A stretch of 64,000 nt of DNA from positions 62,001 through 126,000 of the forward strand of contig NZ_BMUG01000015.1 of the NCBI RefSeq assembly GCF_014650075.1, written 5' to 3'. Origin of the DNA: Streptomyces microflavus (GTDB lineage: Bacteria > Actinomycetota > Actinomycetes > Streptomycetales > Streptomycetaceae). The translations under genes and the position numbers were made by a program. Positions 41,294-49,362 of this stretch are shown in pieces (positions within the stretch are counted from its first letter, which is position 1; every line of letters starts with the position of its first letter). A model generated the notes under the pieces. The model did not search any database, was not told the origin of the DNA, and saw nothing but the letters and a program-made list of their open reading frames with translations.

Positions 41294-41459
41294 ATGACAT
41301 GCCGAGCGAGGACTCGACGTCGCCGATGATCTCGCGGGCCAGCTCGGTCACGTCGTCCTCGATGGCGGGGAACTCCTCGCTGTCGAACAGCCCGGCCTGG
41401 TGGAGGTACCCGCGGGCCCTGTCCACGACGGTGCTCAGCGGGTACGGGTCGTCGTCCAT
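41294..41459 (-). CDS. Small acidic protein, 5' part of a possible fusion with the antitoxin
   Basis: From the ATG at 41459, residues 1-55 (PLSTVVDRARGYLHQAGLFD, EEFPAIEDDVTELAREIIGD) look like a folded helical protein. The frame then enters the 11-bp repeat and Pro/Arg-rich sequence and stays open into the antitoxin. The native stop has probably been lost by repeat change or mutation. Coordinates given cover the convincing part only. Confidence 0.45.
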
Positions 41460-41477
41460 GGTGCGGATCCTCGGTGC

Positions 41478-41809
41478 TCAGGCGGCGGGCAGGCCGCGCA
41501 GGATCCGGCCGTTGGTGATCTGGGTGCGGGCGGTCAGGGCGTGGCCGTCGCAGACCACGTAGCGGTCGCCGTCGTCGGCCTGGACGGTGTGGGTGGCCGG
41601 CTCGGTGCAGGCCGCGTCCAGCCGGTCGTAGGTCCAGGCGTTGAAGCATGTGAAGTCCATGCACCAGGCGCGGCCGCCGGTGGACTTGAGGGTGGTGCCG
41701 TGCTCGGGGCACACGCCCCACGGCACGGCACGGTGCACCGGCTCGGGTCGGCGGCCGTGCTGCGCAGGGCCTGGGCGTAGAGCGCGGCGGTGGCGCTGTC
41801 GGTTGTCAC
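41478..41809 (-). pseudogene. Conserved small Cys-rich protein, frameshifted by a 5-bp duplication
   Basis: The N-terminus (TTDSATAALYAQALRSTAAD, PSRCTVP) from the ATG at 41809 and the rest (WGVCPEHGTTLKSTGGRAWC, FTCFNAWTYDRLDAACTEPA, YVVCDGHALTARTQI) are one protein in two frames. The sequence CGGCA is present twice in a row at 41720-41729; removing one copy restores TVPWGVCPEHG. The several cysteines and histidines suggest zinc binding. It heads the operon with the toxin-antitoxin-like genes. Confidence 0.65.
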
Positions 41810-41874
41810 CCCGGCGATTCTTCCGTACGGACGGAAGGCTGGTCAGTTCCCTCGGGGATACCGTCGTCGGCCTC

Positions 41875-42348
41875 GTGGAGGCGGGTGAGTCCGAGGGTTG
41901 GTGGCCGTCGACCGCCGACGATGCGCTGAGCGTCGTGGACGTCCTCTGTGTCGTACTGGCCGCACACGGCGGGCCCCTGGAGGCCTCCCTCGGGCAGGTC
42001 CGGGCTCACATCGCGGCGGCTCAGCGGGTCGTACGGCGGGATCTGCCTCCCGCTCCCAGGCGAGGCAGTACGGCGGCGCGGCAGGAGGAGCAGGATGGGA
42101 CGGCGCGGTTCCGTCCTGGCGGGATGCCCGGGTGCACCAGTGGCCGACTTCACCCCGCGCACGCCGGAGCGGTTGGCAGTCGTGAAGTCATGGTCTTCAT
42201 TCCTCCAGTTGGGCGGCCACATTCTGTGCTGCCCAGGCGTTCGCGGGAGGTCGGATCTGAGGTGTCACGTTCCCTCCGGGAAGTGTGCCGGGAGAGCCTC
42301 AACGGGCCTTGCGAATCGGAGATAGGGCGCCTATGTGAGTCGACGTGA
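41875..42348 (+). CDS. Doubtful hypothetical ORF
   Basis: The first ~65 residues after a possible GTG at 41875 look protein-like (GWWPSTADDALSVVDVLCVV, GPLEASLGQVRAHIAAAQRV). The rest is low-complexity. There is no ribosome site, and the family is not recognised. Confidence 0.25.
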   Translation: MEAGESEGWWPSTADDALSVVDVLCVVLAAHGGPLEASLGQVRAHIAAAQRVVRRDLPPAPRRGSTAARQEEQDGTARFRPGGMPGCTSGRLHPAHAGAVGSREVMVFIPPVGRPHSVLPRRSREVGSEVSRSLREVCRESLNGPCESEIGRLCEST

Positions 42349-42384
42349 CACTCCTGCGAGGTGGGCGTGGCAGGAGGTGTCACG
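42344..42384. repeat. Inverted repeat with GGTGTCACG half-sites
   Basis: CGTGACACTCCTGC (42344-42357) pairs with GCAGGAGGTGTCACG (42370-42384), differing only by one inserted G. A third GGTGTCACG lies at 42261-42269. Three TTGAC boxes follow (42408, 42421, 42442). Possibly protein-binding sites. Confidence 0.55.
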
Positions 42385-42451
42385 CTCGCACTCCGTCACC
42401 GTGACCCTTGACAAGGGATCTTGACCGCTTTCCGGGCGACTTTGACCGTTT

Positions 42452-42646
42452 CTAGTCACCACCACTGGTGGTCCGGTTCCCGCTCCGGTTCCGGCGCTTG
42501 TGGGAGCGACGCACGAACTCGCTCCCGGCGAGCGTCACGGTCGCCACGCGGCGGGCCCAGCGGGGTCCGCCGCGCTCTGCCCACACCACACATGCACACC
42601 CGCCGACGGTGAGCGCCAAGACGCCGAGCAGCACCAGATTGATCAT
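42452..42646 (-). CDS. Small membrane protein of mobile-element type
   Basis: 64 aa from the ATG at 42646 (CGGAGAAC upstream). It has one N-terminal membrane helix (MINLVLLGVLALTVGGCACVVW) and a basic cytoplasmic tail (GSEFVRRSHKRRNRSGNRTT). Similar short proteins occur near transfer genes of Streptomyces plasmids and integrative elements. Function unknown. Confidence 0.6.
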   Translation of the reverse strand: MINLVLLGVLALTVGGCACVVWAERGGPRWARRVATVTLAGSEFVRRSHKRRNRSGNRTTSGGD

Positions 42647-43039
42647 GTTCTCCGCCCCTGCGTTCAGTTGTACGGTCCTGCTGATGATCTCAGAGCAGGA
42701 AGGGCCCAACCGGGATGTCCGGCCGAAACGACATCTGGCCCACGGCCTCTCCCCTTCACACTGGAGGACCATCGGTCAAGATCAAGTGGCAGAGGACTGC
42801 TGGTCATCGAAATTCCCTGGCAAACGGCCAAGATCTCATGTCAGAGGACACCGTGACACTGTTCAGCGCCTGTTACCCCCAGACCCCCAGCTCGTTCCCG
42901 GGAGACGCGCCGGGCCCCATGCAAGTACAGAGCACAGGCGGGCTGCGTCCGTCAGCTTGGTGATAACACGTCTGCTGATGTGGCACCTATCGTGCTTCGG
43001 CTCATCCCAGGTCCGAGCCTGATCCCGTTCCGCACACGG
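42647..43039. other. Intergenic stretch, nothing identified
   Basis: About 390 bp between the small membrane protein and the end of tpg. No gene or clear terminator was found. Confidence 0.35.
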
Positions 43040-43597
43040 TTACAGGTCGAACTCGAGGTGCTCGATGTTCGTGAAGCGGACCTCGTCCAGGGAGCCGGCG
43101 CGGCGGCCGCCATCCTGGAAGTAGACCTCCTTGAGGGCTTCGGCGGCGATCTCCTGAAGCCGGGCATCGCTGGCCCCGGCCTCTTGGGCGTCGAAGAGGC
43201 GGGCGGCGTGGACCGGGGGGAGGGCGATGGTGAGGTGGCGGATGCGGTCCTGGTCGGTGGAGCCGATGGGGGCGGTGTAGCCGAGGCGGGCGCGGGTGTC
43301 GATGATGATGCCGCCCGTGGAGGCGGCTTTCTGCTTGGCCTTGGCCCGGATCTGCGGCTGCCACCGTGCCTTCACTTCACGGTCTATGCGTCCGGCGAGG
43401 TCGGGGCGGGGTTTCTTGATCTGGTTCTTCACGTACCGCTCGACGGTGCGCTGGGAGATCCTCAGCATCTGCGCGACGGCCTTGGTGCCGCCGAGCTGCT
43501 TGACCAGGTACCGCATCTGCGCGCCCGCGCTCCTGGGTACGGGGCGGGTGAACGCCTTCTGCACCGCCTTGTTCAGGCCATCCCCGATCAGGCTCAT
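43040..43597 (-). CDS. tpg: Telomere-capping terminal protein Tpg
   Basis: 185 aa, the normal Tpg length. The N-terminal region (GDGLNKAVQKAFTRPVPRSA) and HTH (GAQMRYLVKQLGGTKAVAQM, LRISQRTVERYVKNQIKKPR) match Tpg proteins covalently bound to the 5' ends of linear Streptomyces replicons. The C-terminal half (PVHAARLFDAQEAGASDARL, IAAEALKEVYFQDG) is also characteristic. It primes DNA synthesis at the telomere. It lies 12 bp downstream of tap, the universal gene order. Confidence 0.93.
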   Translation of the reverse strand: MSLIGDGLNKAVQKAFTRPVPRSAGAQMRYLVKQLGGTKAVAQMLRISQRTVERYVKNQIKKPRPDLAGRIDREVKARWQPQIRAKAKQKAASTGGIIIDTRARLGYTAPIGSTDQDRIRHLTIALPPVHAARLFDAQEAGASDARLQEIAAEALKEVYFQDGGRRAGSLDEVRFTNIEHLEFDL

Positions 43598-43609
43598 GCC
43601 GGTTCCTTC

Positions 43610-45865
43610 CTACTCTCCGTTGTCGGCGTCGGTGACGGTGCCGTCCTTGATGAACCGGGCGAAGTTCAGCTGCGGTGCGTCGAACTGCTCCCGGACCCCT
43701 TCGCCCCAGAGCACGGTCTGGGTGCCTTCGTGCTTGACCAGGCCGGGGTTGATGCCGAGCTTGAACCCGCCGGGAAGCGGCTTCCCGTCCCGGTAGGGCA
43801 GGAAGTCCATCGGCGAGGGGCCGTCTGCGGCGTAGACGACGCAGTCGGACAGGACCGCGATCGGATACTGGCTGGTGAACGCGGCGTGCTTGACGATCTT
43901 GCGGTGCAGATTGATGCGGGTGCGGGAGATGACCGCCGCCCGGATGTCCGGGCGCCACGTCGGCCGCTCCAGGGCCCGCCATCGCTCGCCGGGCCGCCAG
44001 CCCTCCCCGCGCGGGCGCTCGCGCAGCTTGCCCAGGCCACCCTTTACCGTTGCCTTGATCGCCGTGATGACGATGCCCAGCTCCGGATCGTGGTCCTTGT
44101 AGCCGTCCATCGCCGTCAGGAAGCCCTCGGGTGAGAGGTCGGCGTCGACACCGAGGTCGGCCATCGTGGCCAGGTAGGCGTCGCGCAGCCGCTGGTACCA
44201 GCCGTCCAGGTACCGGCCGTTGTCGTACCGCACCCACGCTTCAGTCGGCTTCACGTCATAGCCCAGCTCCTGGGCGTACGCCACGGTCGGCGTCGCGTAC
44301 CAGGCCGGGCCTTCCGGGTGGTCGCCCTTCGGCGTGAACGGGGAGGGCAGCAGGCTGCCGTCCAGCTCCACCCACTCCTTGCCGACTTTCACGCGGGACA
44401 GGTCGACGTGGGAGAGGTCGACCAGCCACGATCCGGGCAGCTTCGGGTCGAACGCGGGTGCCTTGACGTGGGTCGGCTCACCGAGGCCGACGGTCAGCCC
44501 GTTCGCACCGGCGGCGAAGGCCATGTTCACGTCCAGGCCCACCAGGTAGCGCAAGGTGCACTCGGCATCCGTCATCGGCCGCGCCCAGTCGTACGCCTCC
44601 TCGAACAGCTTCTCCGCAGGTCCCCGTACATGGAAGCGCGGCAGGTCCAGCGCGGTGAGCACCGGATGCCCGTCCGGTGCCTCGCACGGGGCGCAGTCCA
44701 CCGGGTCGCTGCCGAGCGACCCGGGCGTCTTGGTCTCGGCCTGCCGCAGGGCGCCGGTCTCCTCGTCCCGCACGGCGTGGGTCGGCGGGTGCAGCGCGGT
44801 CATCAGCTCCAGGCCGGTGACGGCGGTCGACCCGCGGGGCGTCATTACCCGCATCGCGTAGGTGCCCAGGACGCGGGCGAGCTCCGTCGGCGGCAACTGC
44901 GCGGCATGGCCCCAGAACCGGGCGTCCAGCGCGTTCCAGGACGGAATGCACAGCTGCACGCACTGGCGGTCCGAGCCCTTGGCCGGACGGTAGATCCGCG
45001 CCCACGGCCCGAACCCCCTCTTGGTCAGCTTCCAGTCGGCGCGCACCAGCTGCTTGATGACCTTGTGGCCCTGCGGGATCCGCCCGGCATCCTTCTCATC
45101 CGCCGACAGTCCGGTGGGGAGGCCGTAGCGCTCCAGGGCGGCCTGGGTGAGGATGAGCAGCGGGTCGGCCGGCCTTCCCGGGCCGGACAGCTTCGGCTGC
45201 CCGAGCTTCGCCTCCGCCAAGGTCCACTCCACCAGGGAGGGCAGGGACTTCGCGGGCACATCCAGGACCAGACCACCGACGCAGTACGCCAGCACCTTGC
45301 CGTCCTCGACGTCGACGACCGCCAGAGGACCGTTCTCGAACCGCGGATCGGTACCGCCCGCCGGAGTACCGGCCGGAGCCGCCGTCTTTCGCGCACCGGG
45401 GCGGCGCGACGTCGACGGCCTGGTGGTGCTCGCCGGGGTGTGCCCGGCGGCCGGAGCGTCCGTGAGATCCGAAACGGGAACCTGCGGCCTCACGGGCATG
45501 CTCACCTCCTCGGCTGCGGGAGCCGGCTCGGTGGACAGCTGCTGCGCCGGAGCGGTCACGGCGGTGAACGTGGCGGGAACGGGGGCGTCCGGCGCGGGTG
45601 CCGTCTCAGCGGCCGGGGCCAGAGTGACGGGGTAGAGCTCTGCGAGCTTGTCCAGCAGTCGGGCGTAGGCGTCGCGTTCCGGGGGGCGGGGCTCGGTCTT
45701 CCCGGCCTCCCACCCGGACACAGTGGCCCTGCGGACCTTCAGCGCGGTGGCGACTTCATCGATCGTCAGGCCGTGAGCGGCGCGCAGGCGTTTGCGTTCC
45801 GCCGGGGGCGGCAGGGTGGCGCGGGACGCGACCAGGGCGTCGACCGCATCGAACAACTCGGACAA
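43610..45865 (-). CDS. tap: Telomere-associated protein Tap
   Basis: 751 aa from a TTG start at 45865, chosen because AGGAGG lies six bases before it; the ATG at 45886 would place the ribosome site inside the gene. An N-terminal XRE-type HTH (LRAAHGLTIDEVATALKVRR, ATVSGWEAGKTEPRPPERDA) is followed by an Ala/Pro-rich linker and the large Tap body (GRIPQGHKVIKQLVRADWKL, YLVGLDVNMAFAAGANGLTV, AVISRTRINLHRKIVKHAAF). Tap recruits Tpg to the single-stranded 3' telomere overhang. An upstream dyad suggests autoregulation. Confidence 0.92.
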   Translation of the reverse strand: MSELFDAVDALVASRATLPPPAERKRLRAAHGLTIDEVATALKVRRATVSGWEAGKTEPRPPERDAYARLLDKLAELYPVTLAPAAETAPAPDAPVPATFTAVTAPAQQLSTEPAPAAEEVSMPVRPQVPVSDLTDAPAAGHTPASTTRPSTSRRPGARKTAAPAGTPAGGTDPRFENGPLAVVDVEDGKVLAYCVGGLVLDVPAKSLPSLVEWTLAEAKLGQPKLSGPGRPADPLLILTQAALERYGLPTGLSADEKDAGRIPQGHKVIKQLVRADWKLTKRGFGPWARIYRPAKGSDRQCVQLCIPSWNALDARFWGHAAQLPPTELARVLGTYAMRVMTPRGSTAVTGLELMTALHPPTHAVRDEETGALRQAETKTPGSLGSDPVDCAPCEAPDGHPVLTALDLPRFHVRGPAEKLFEEAYDWARPMTDAECTLRYLVGLDVNMAFAAGANGLTVGLGEPTHVKAPAFDPKLPGSWLVDLSHVDLSRVKVGKEWVELDGSLLPSPFTPKGDHPEGPAWYATPTVAYAQELGYDVKPTEAWVRYDNGRYLDGWYQRLRDAYLATMADLGVDADLSPEGFLTAMDGYKDHDPELGIVITAIKATVKGGLGKLRERPRGEGWRPGERWRALERPTWRPDIRAAVISRTRINLHRKIVKHAAFTSQYPIAVLSDCVVYAADGPSPMDFLPYRDGKPLPGGFKLGINPGLVKHEGTQTVLWGEGVREQFDAPQLNFARFIKDGTVTDADNGE

Positions 45866-45897
45866 GGAACACCTCCTGACCACCACTCTAACCCACT

Positions 45898-45920
45898 AAA
45901 CGTACGAGACGCGTACGTTT
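45898..45920. promoter_or_regulatory. Perfect 9-bp dyad upstream of tap
   Basis: AAACGTACG (45898-45906) and CGTACGTTT (45912-45920) around a 5-nt spacer, 32 bp before the tap start. A second small palindrome CCGTACGG follows at 45933-45940. Tap's own HTH is a candidate ligand. Confidence 0.65.
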
Positions 45921-45940
45921 ACCGCACGAATGCCGTACGG

Positions 45941-46272
45941 TGTTTCGGTGAGGTGGAGGTGGTACCGGCCAGGGAAGGGCTGGTGATCTCTCGCAGGGAA
46001 GGTTGAACGTTGTCATCGCTTGTTGGTGGACGCTAGTTTTTTCACCGAAGGCTGAGTGATCACTTAAGGCTGATTGTCTGGGGAGACGGCAGGGAACCGA
46101 TACGTGCGTACGGCGATCCTGCGCTGAGTGTCTTCGACCTGGACTTCCTTGACACCAGCGTCGTCGTCGCACCTCGTTGGGCTCGGGGTGGGATGCCCGG
46201 TCCGAGGGCGTAGCGCCATTACGCGGGTTCCGGTGGAACAAGGGTGGCCGCAGTTTCGCGGGGTGGTACTAC
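45941..46272. other. Intergenic stretch between tap and the IS
   Basis: About 330 bp. No gene is supported, and no further repeats beyond the tap dyad were noted. Confidence 0.4.
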
Positions 46273-46326
46273 TGGGCTTGATCCGCTTTGACGGACATTC
46301 GAGATCAGGGGTTCGTCCCCGGGAGG

Positions 46327-46644
46327 ATGTCCATCATGGAGAGCATGGGGAAGAAGAAGCCTCGCCCTCGCCGTTCGTTCACGTCTGAGTTCAAGGCCGA
46401 GATCGTCGAGCTGTGCCGGCGCGGTGACCGCTCGGTCGGTCAAATAGCCAAGGACTTCGATCTGACCGAGACCGCGGTGCGGGACTGGGTCAAGCAGGCA
46501 GAGGTCGACGCGGGCGAGCGTGACGGGCTGACCAGCAGCGAGCGCGAGGAGCTGGCCGCGCTGCGGCGGGAGAACCGCCGCTTGCGGGAGGACGTCGACA
46601 TCCTCAAGCGGGCCACGGCTTTCTTCGCGAAGGAGACCCGGTGA
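46327..46644 (+). CDS. IS3-family transposase OrfA
   Basis: About 105 aa. An HTH (RRSFTSEFKAEIVELCRRGD, SVGQIAKDFDLTETAVRDWV) is followed by a coiled coil (SEREELAALRRENRRLREDV, DILKRATAFFAKE). Several Met codons (46327, 46336 and the M of MGKKK) are possible starts; the first is used. It overlaps orfB by four bases. Confidence 0.85.
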   Translation: MSIMESMGKKKPRPRRSFTSEFKAEIVELCRRGDRSVGQIAKDFDLTETAVRDWVKQAEVDAGERDGLTSSEREELAALRRENRRLREDVDILKRATAFFAKETR

Positions 46645-47513
46645 CGGTGCACCCGTTCATCGAGGCGGAGAAGCAGAGCAACCACAATGTCAAGCGCGCG
46701 TGTGAACTGCTCAAGGTCTCCCGCACCGCCTTCTACGCCCGCCGCAACGGCACTCCCGGCCCCCGCGCGGTCCGCGACCTGGAGCTGACCGAGAAGATCA
46801 CCGAAGCCCACGAGAACTCCCGCGGCACCTACGGGGCCCCGCGCGTCCATGCCGTCCTGCAACGCGAGGGCGAGAGATGCGGACGTCGCCGCGTCGCCAG
46901 GCTGATGCAGGACGCCGGACTTCAAGGCCGGCACCGCAGGCGGCGACACCTGACCACCGTCCCCGACCCGCGGGCCGCCGCCAGGCCCGACCTCATCGGG
47001 CGCGACTTCGCACCCGACCCGGCCGCACTCGACATCCGCTGGTGCGGCGACATCACGTATATCCCGACCGATCAAGGCTGGCTCTACCTGGCCACCGTCA
47101 TTGACATCGCCTCCCGCCGTGTTGTCGGCTGGGCAACCGCTGATCATCTGCGGACCGACCTGGTCGCCGACGCCCTCAAAGCCGCCTACCGACGGCGCCG
47201 CCCCACCCGTCCGGTGATCTTCCACTCGGACCGCGGATGCCAGTACACCAGCCAGCAATTCGCCTCCCTGGCAGCCGAGTTCGACGTCCGGCTATCACTC
47301 GGCCGCACTGGACAGTGCTGGGACAACGCCCTCGCCGAGTCCTTCTTCGCCACGATCAAACGGGAACTGCTCGGCACGAAGCCCTGGCCCAGCAGGGCTC
47401 TCGCCCGCACCGCGATCTTCGAGTGGATCGAGAGCTGGTACAACTTGCAGCGGCTGCACAGCAGCCTCGGCTACCGCAGTCCCGCCGAATACGAGACCGC
47501 GCTCGCGGCCTGA
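46641..47513 (+). CDS. IS3-family transposase OrfB
   Basis: 290 aa from a GTG at 46641. The HTH_21 part (SRGTYGAPRVHAVLQREGER) precedes the DDE core: Asp in RWCGDITYIPT, Asp in FHSDRGCQYTS, and Glu in ALAESFFATIKRELL. The usual WYNLQRLHSSLGYRSPAEYE tail is present. The frame is intact, so the copy is possibly active. Confidence 0.88.
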   Translation: MTVHPFIEAEKQSNHNVKRACELLKVSRTAFYARRNGTPGPRAVRDLELTEKITEAHENSRGTYGAPRVHAVLQREGERCGRRRVARLMQDAGLQGRHRRRRHLTTVPDPRAAARPDLIGRDFAPDPAALDIRWCGDITYIPTDQGWLYLATVIDIASRRVVGWATADHLRTDLVADALKAAYRRRRPTRPVIFHSDRGCQYTSQQFASLAAEFDVRLSLGRTGQCWDNALAESFFATIKRELLGTKPWPSRALARTAIFEWIESWYNLQRLHSSLGYRSPAEYETALAA

Positions 47514-47659
47514 CCACCACACCAATGGTGTCCGTCAAAGCGGAGCAAGCTCACAATGGCCTCACCGTCCGGTACGGACACCGCGTAGGTCGCGGCGATC
47601 GGCCACCGGCTCACCGAGTGGGTCGGCACCCGAGGAGTGGCCGGGTGCCTGGGAGGTGA

Positions 47660-47731
47660 CGAGTGCGTCGCCCTGGCCCGCATCGAGACATCGTCCACGC
47701 TGCGGTTCTTGATCTCGCTGAGGGTGTTCAT
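47660..47731 (-). pseudogene. IS256-type transposase scrap
   Basis: A minus-strand MNTLSEIKNRSVDDVSM segment resembles the 'LSEIKNRGVDDV' block before the catalytic region of IS256 transposases. It extends only ~20 recognisable residues. The rest of the 47554-47980 stretch contains no supportable gene. Confidence 0.35.
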
Positions 47732-47980
47732 CCTGTGCTTGGCGCCTTCTCCGCCGTCACCGGCTCACAAGCCCAGGATGTCCCGCCAGCCCTCGACCCG
47801 AACGCTTTGCAGTCCGCGGCACTGGAGCAGAGCGACTGCCAGCCCGCTGCCTTGGCTGCGAGGTCTGGCATCTGGCGCGAGGCTGCGGTGAGACGGGAGC
47901 CGGGATGGCTGCGCTGTGGGTCACAGCCCCGTGTGGGCCGGTCTGCTCGCGTGATAGTTGTCTTGACCATGGAGGATTTC

Positions 47981-48508
47981 GTGACAGTGCGGCTCGTATT
48001 GCATCCCCTGACTGTCGCCGAGGCGCGACGACTGGTGGTGGGTGCGGCGAGTGAGCGGGCCCACGGTGAGTTGTGGGCACCCGGGTACCCGGACGAAGGC
48101 GATGTTGTGGGCGCCAGGCGGTTCTTACGTAGTTGCGCGAGCACGGGCGACCCGCAGCCGTTCGGCCCGTACGAGATCCGGCGTCGGCAGGATGGGCTCG
48201 CCGTCGGCGGTGTGGCCTTCCACGGCCTTGCCAACGACAGGGGAATCGTCACGATCGGCTACGGCCTGGTTCCCTGGGCACAGGGCAGGGGATACGCCAC
48301 CGAAGCGCTTCGGGCACTGCTGGAGTTCGCCCGCGACAACGGTGTGACAGGGGTGGAGGGCGACACGGATCAGCAGAACGTCGCGTCCCAGCGCGTGATG
48401 AAGGCCGTGGGCATGCGCCTGGTCGCGCAGGACGACCGGCTCAAGTACTACCGGATCTCCTGGCCGGACGGGTCTGCCACCGCCGTATCCGGTGCTGAGC
48501 TGAGCTGA
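47981..48508 (+). CDS. GNAT-family N-acetyltransferase
   Basis: 175 aa from a GTG at 47981, preceded by GGAGGA; the nearby ATG at 47969 would overlap that ribosome site. The acetyl-CoA motif is clear (VTIGYGLVPWAQGRGYATEA, with Q/R-x-x-G-x-A), followed by LLEFARDNGVTGVEGDTDQQ and NVASQRVMKAVGMRLV. This is the RimJ/RimL-like subgroup. The substrate, an amine or protein N-terminus, is unknown. Confidence 0.85.
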   Translation: MTVRLVLHPLTVAEARRLVVGAASERAHGELWAPGYPDEGDVVGARRFLRSCASTGDPQPFGPYEIRRRQDGLAVGGVAFHGLANDRGIVTIGYGLVPWAQGRGYATEALRALLEFARDNGVTGVEGDTDQQNVASQRVMKAVGMRLVAQDDRLKYYRISWPDGSATAVSGAELS

Positions 48509-48639
48509 GTGGAGAGTCGAGCGGGTCATGCCGTACCGGGGTGACGGTGCGGCAGCTGACCTTCCTGTTCGCCGGGCTCCGGTCTGGACTACAGCTCGAT
48601 CACGGCCTAACCGTATCCGTGCTCGTGCTGTTCGGAAGC

Positions 48640-49030
48640 CGGGCGGCTGGATCGCTCCGGAACCCGGACAAGGGCCCGCTTCAGCTACCGGTCGGTGCCG
48701 TCGTACCAGGCCCGGCAGGTCGACCCGGCCGTGTACGACCACGTCGTTGTCCACCACCAGGACGTCCCCGGGTTCCAGAACCGCGTTGAGGGACGCCCGC
48801 ACCTGTTCCTCCTCCAGCCGCCGTTACGCCGCAGGGTAGGCCTCGTCCGAGCGGTCGAAGCGCACAGTGACCCTCCGGGGAATCCCACAGCGTGCGCAGG
48901 GGGAAGGCGTCCCGTCGGAGTCCGTCGCCACCGTGTGGGCGTCGTCCGGGAGGATGGCGACCACACGGTGGGTGAGCAGGGCGACGTCGTCGTCGGACAG
49001 CTCGACATGGCGCACGCTCCTGTCCGCCCA
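48640..49030 (-). pseudogene. TauD/clavaminate synthase-like oxygenase relic
   Basis: Minus-strand pieces in different frames fit one Fe(II)/2-oxoglutarate oxygenase tail: VELSDDDVALLTHRVVAILP, RRVTVRFDRSDEAYPA, then after a shift VRASLNAVLEPGDVLVVDND and VVVHGRVDLP. The distal iron-ligand His is the VHGR histidine. The N-terminal half is absent, and the right end joins an IS630 fragment near 49030. Confidence 0.55.
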
Positions 49031-49034
49031 CCTG

Positions 49035-49292
49035 AACTGGAAGATCCGCAGGTGGGCAGCCAGAAACAAGGTCGAACTGGGCTTCACACTCACCTACGTG
49101 TCCTGGGCCAATCCCATCGAGGATCACTTCGGGCCGCTGCGGCAGTTCAGCTTCGCCAACTCCCACCATCCGAACCGCACAGTCCAGACCCGGGCCCTGC
49201 ACGCGTGCCTGCGCTGGCGCAACCAGAACGCCCGCCACCCCGATGTCCTGGCCGCTCAACGCCGTGAACGCGCACGCGTCCGCAGCGAATGA
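49035..49292 (+). pseudogene. IS630-type transposase, C-terminal fragment
   Basis: The frame encodes LGFTLTYVSWANPIEDHFGP, LRQFSFANSHHPNRTVQTRA and LHACLRWRNQNARHPDVLAA, the end of an IS630-family DDE transposase. The Glu of SWANPIED is the last catalytic residue. The preceding three quarters of the gene is missing. Confidence 0.7.
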
Positions 49293-49362
49293 GGTCTCTG
49301 CTGGGGCGGCAGACCACTGCCGGCCGCAGCCTGACCGCGCTCAACCCGGCGAGGTCACAGCA

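Larger units (their letters stand above)
46273..47553 (+). mobile_element. IS3-family insertion sequence, second type
   Basis: A 1281-bp element with 25-bp terminal inverted repeats (46273-46297 and 47529-47553) matching at 23 positions and sharing TCCGCTTTGACGGACA. It contains orfA and orfB. No direct target repeat is evident. It differs in sequence from the IS3-type element at 9088. Confidence 0.85.

Noticed and set aside
41641..41874. Upstream extension of the plus-strand ORF ending at 42348
   Set aside because: This part is antisense to the better-supported Cys-rich pseudogene on the minus strand.
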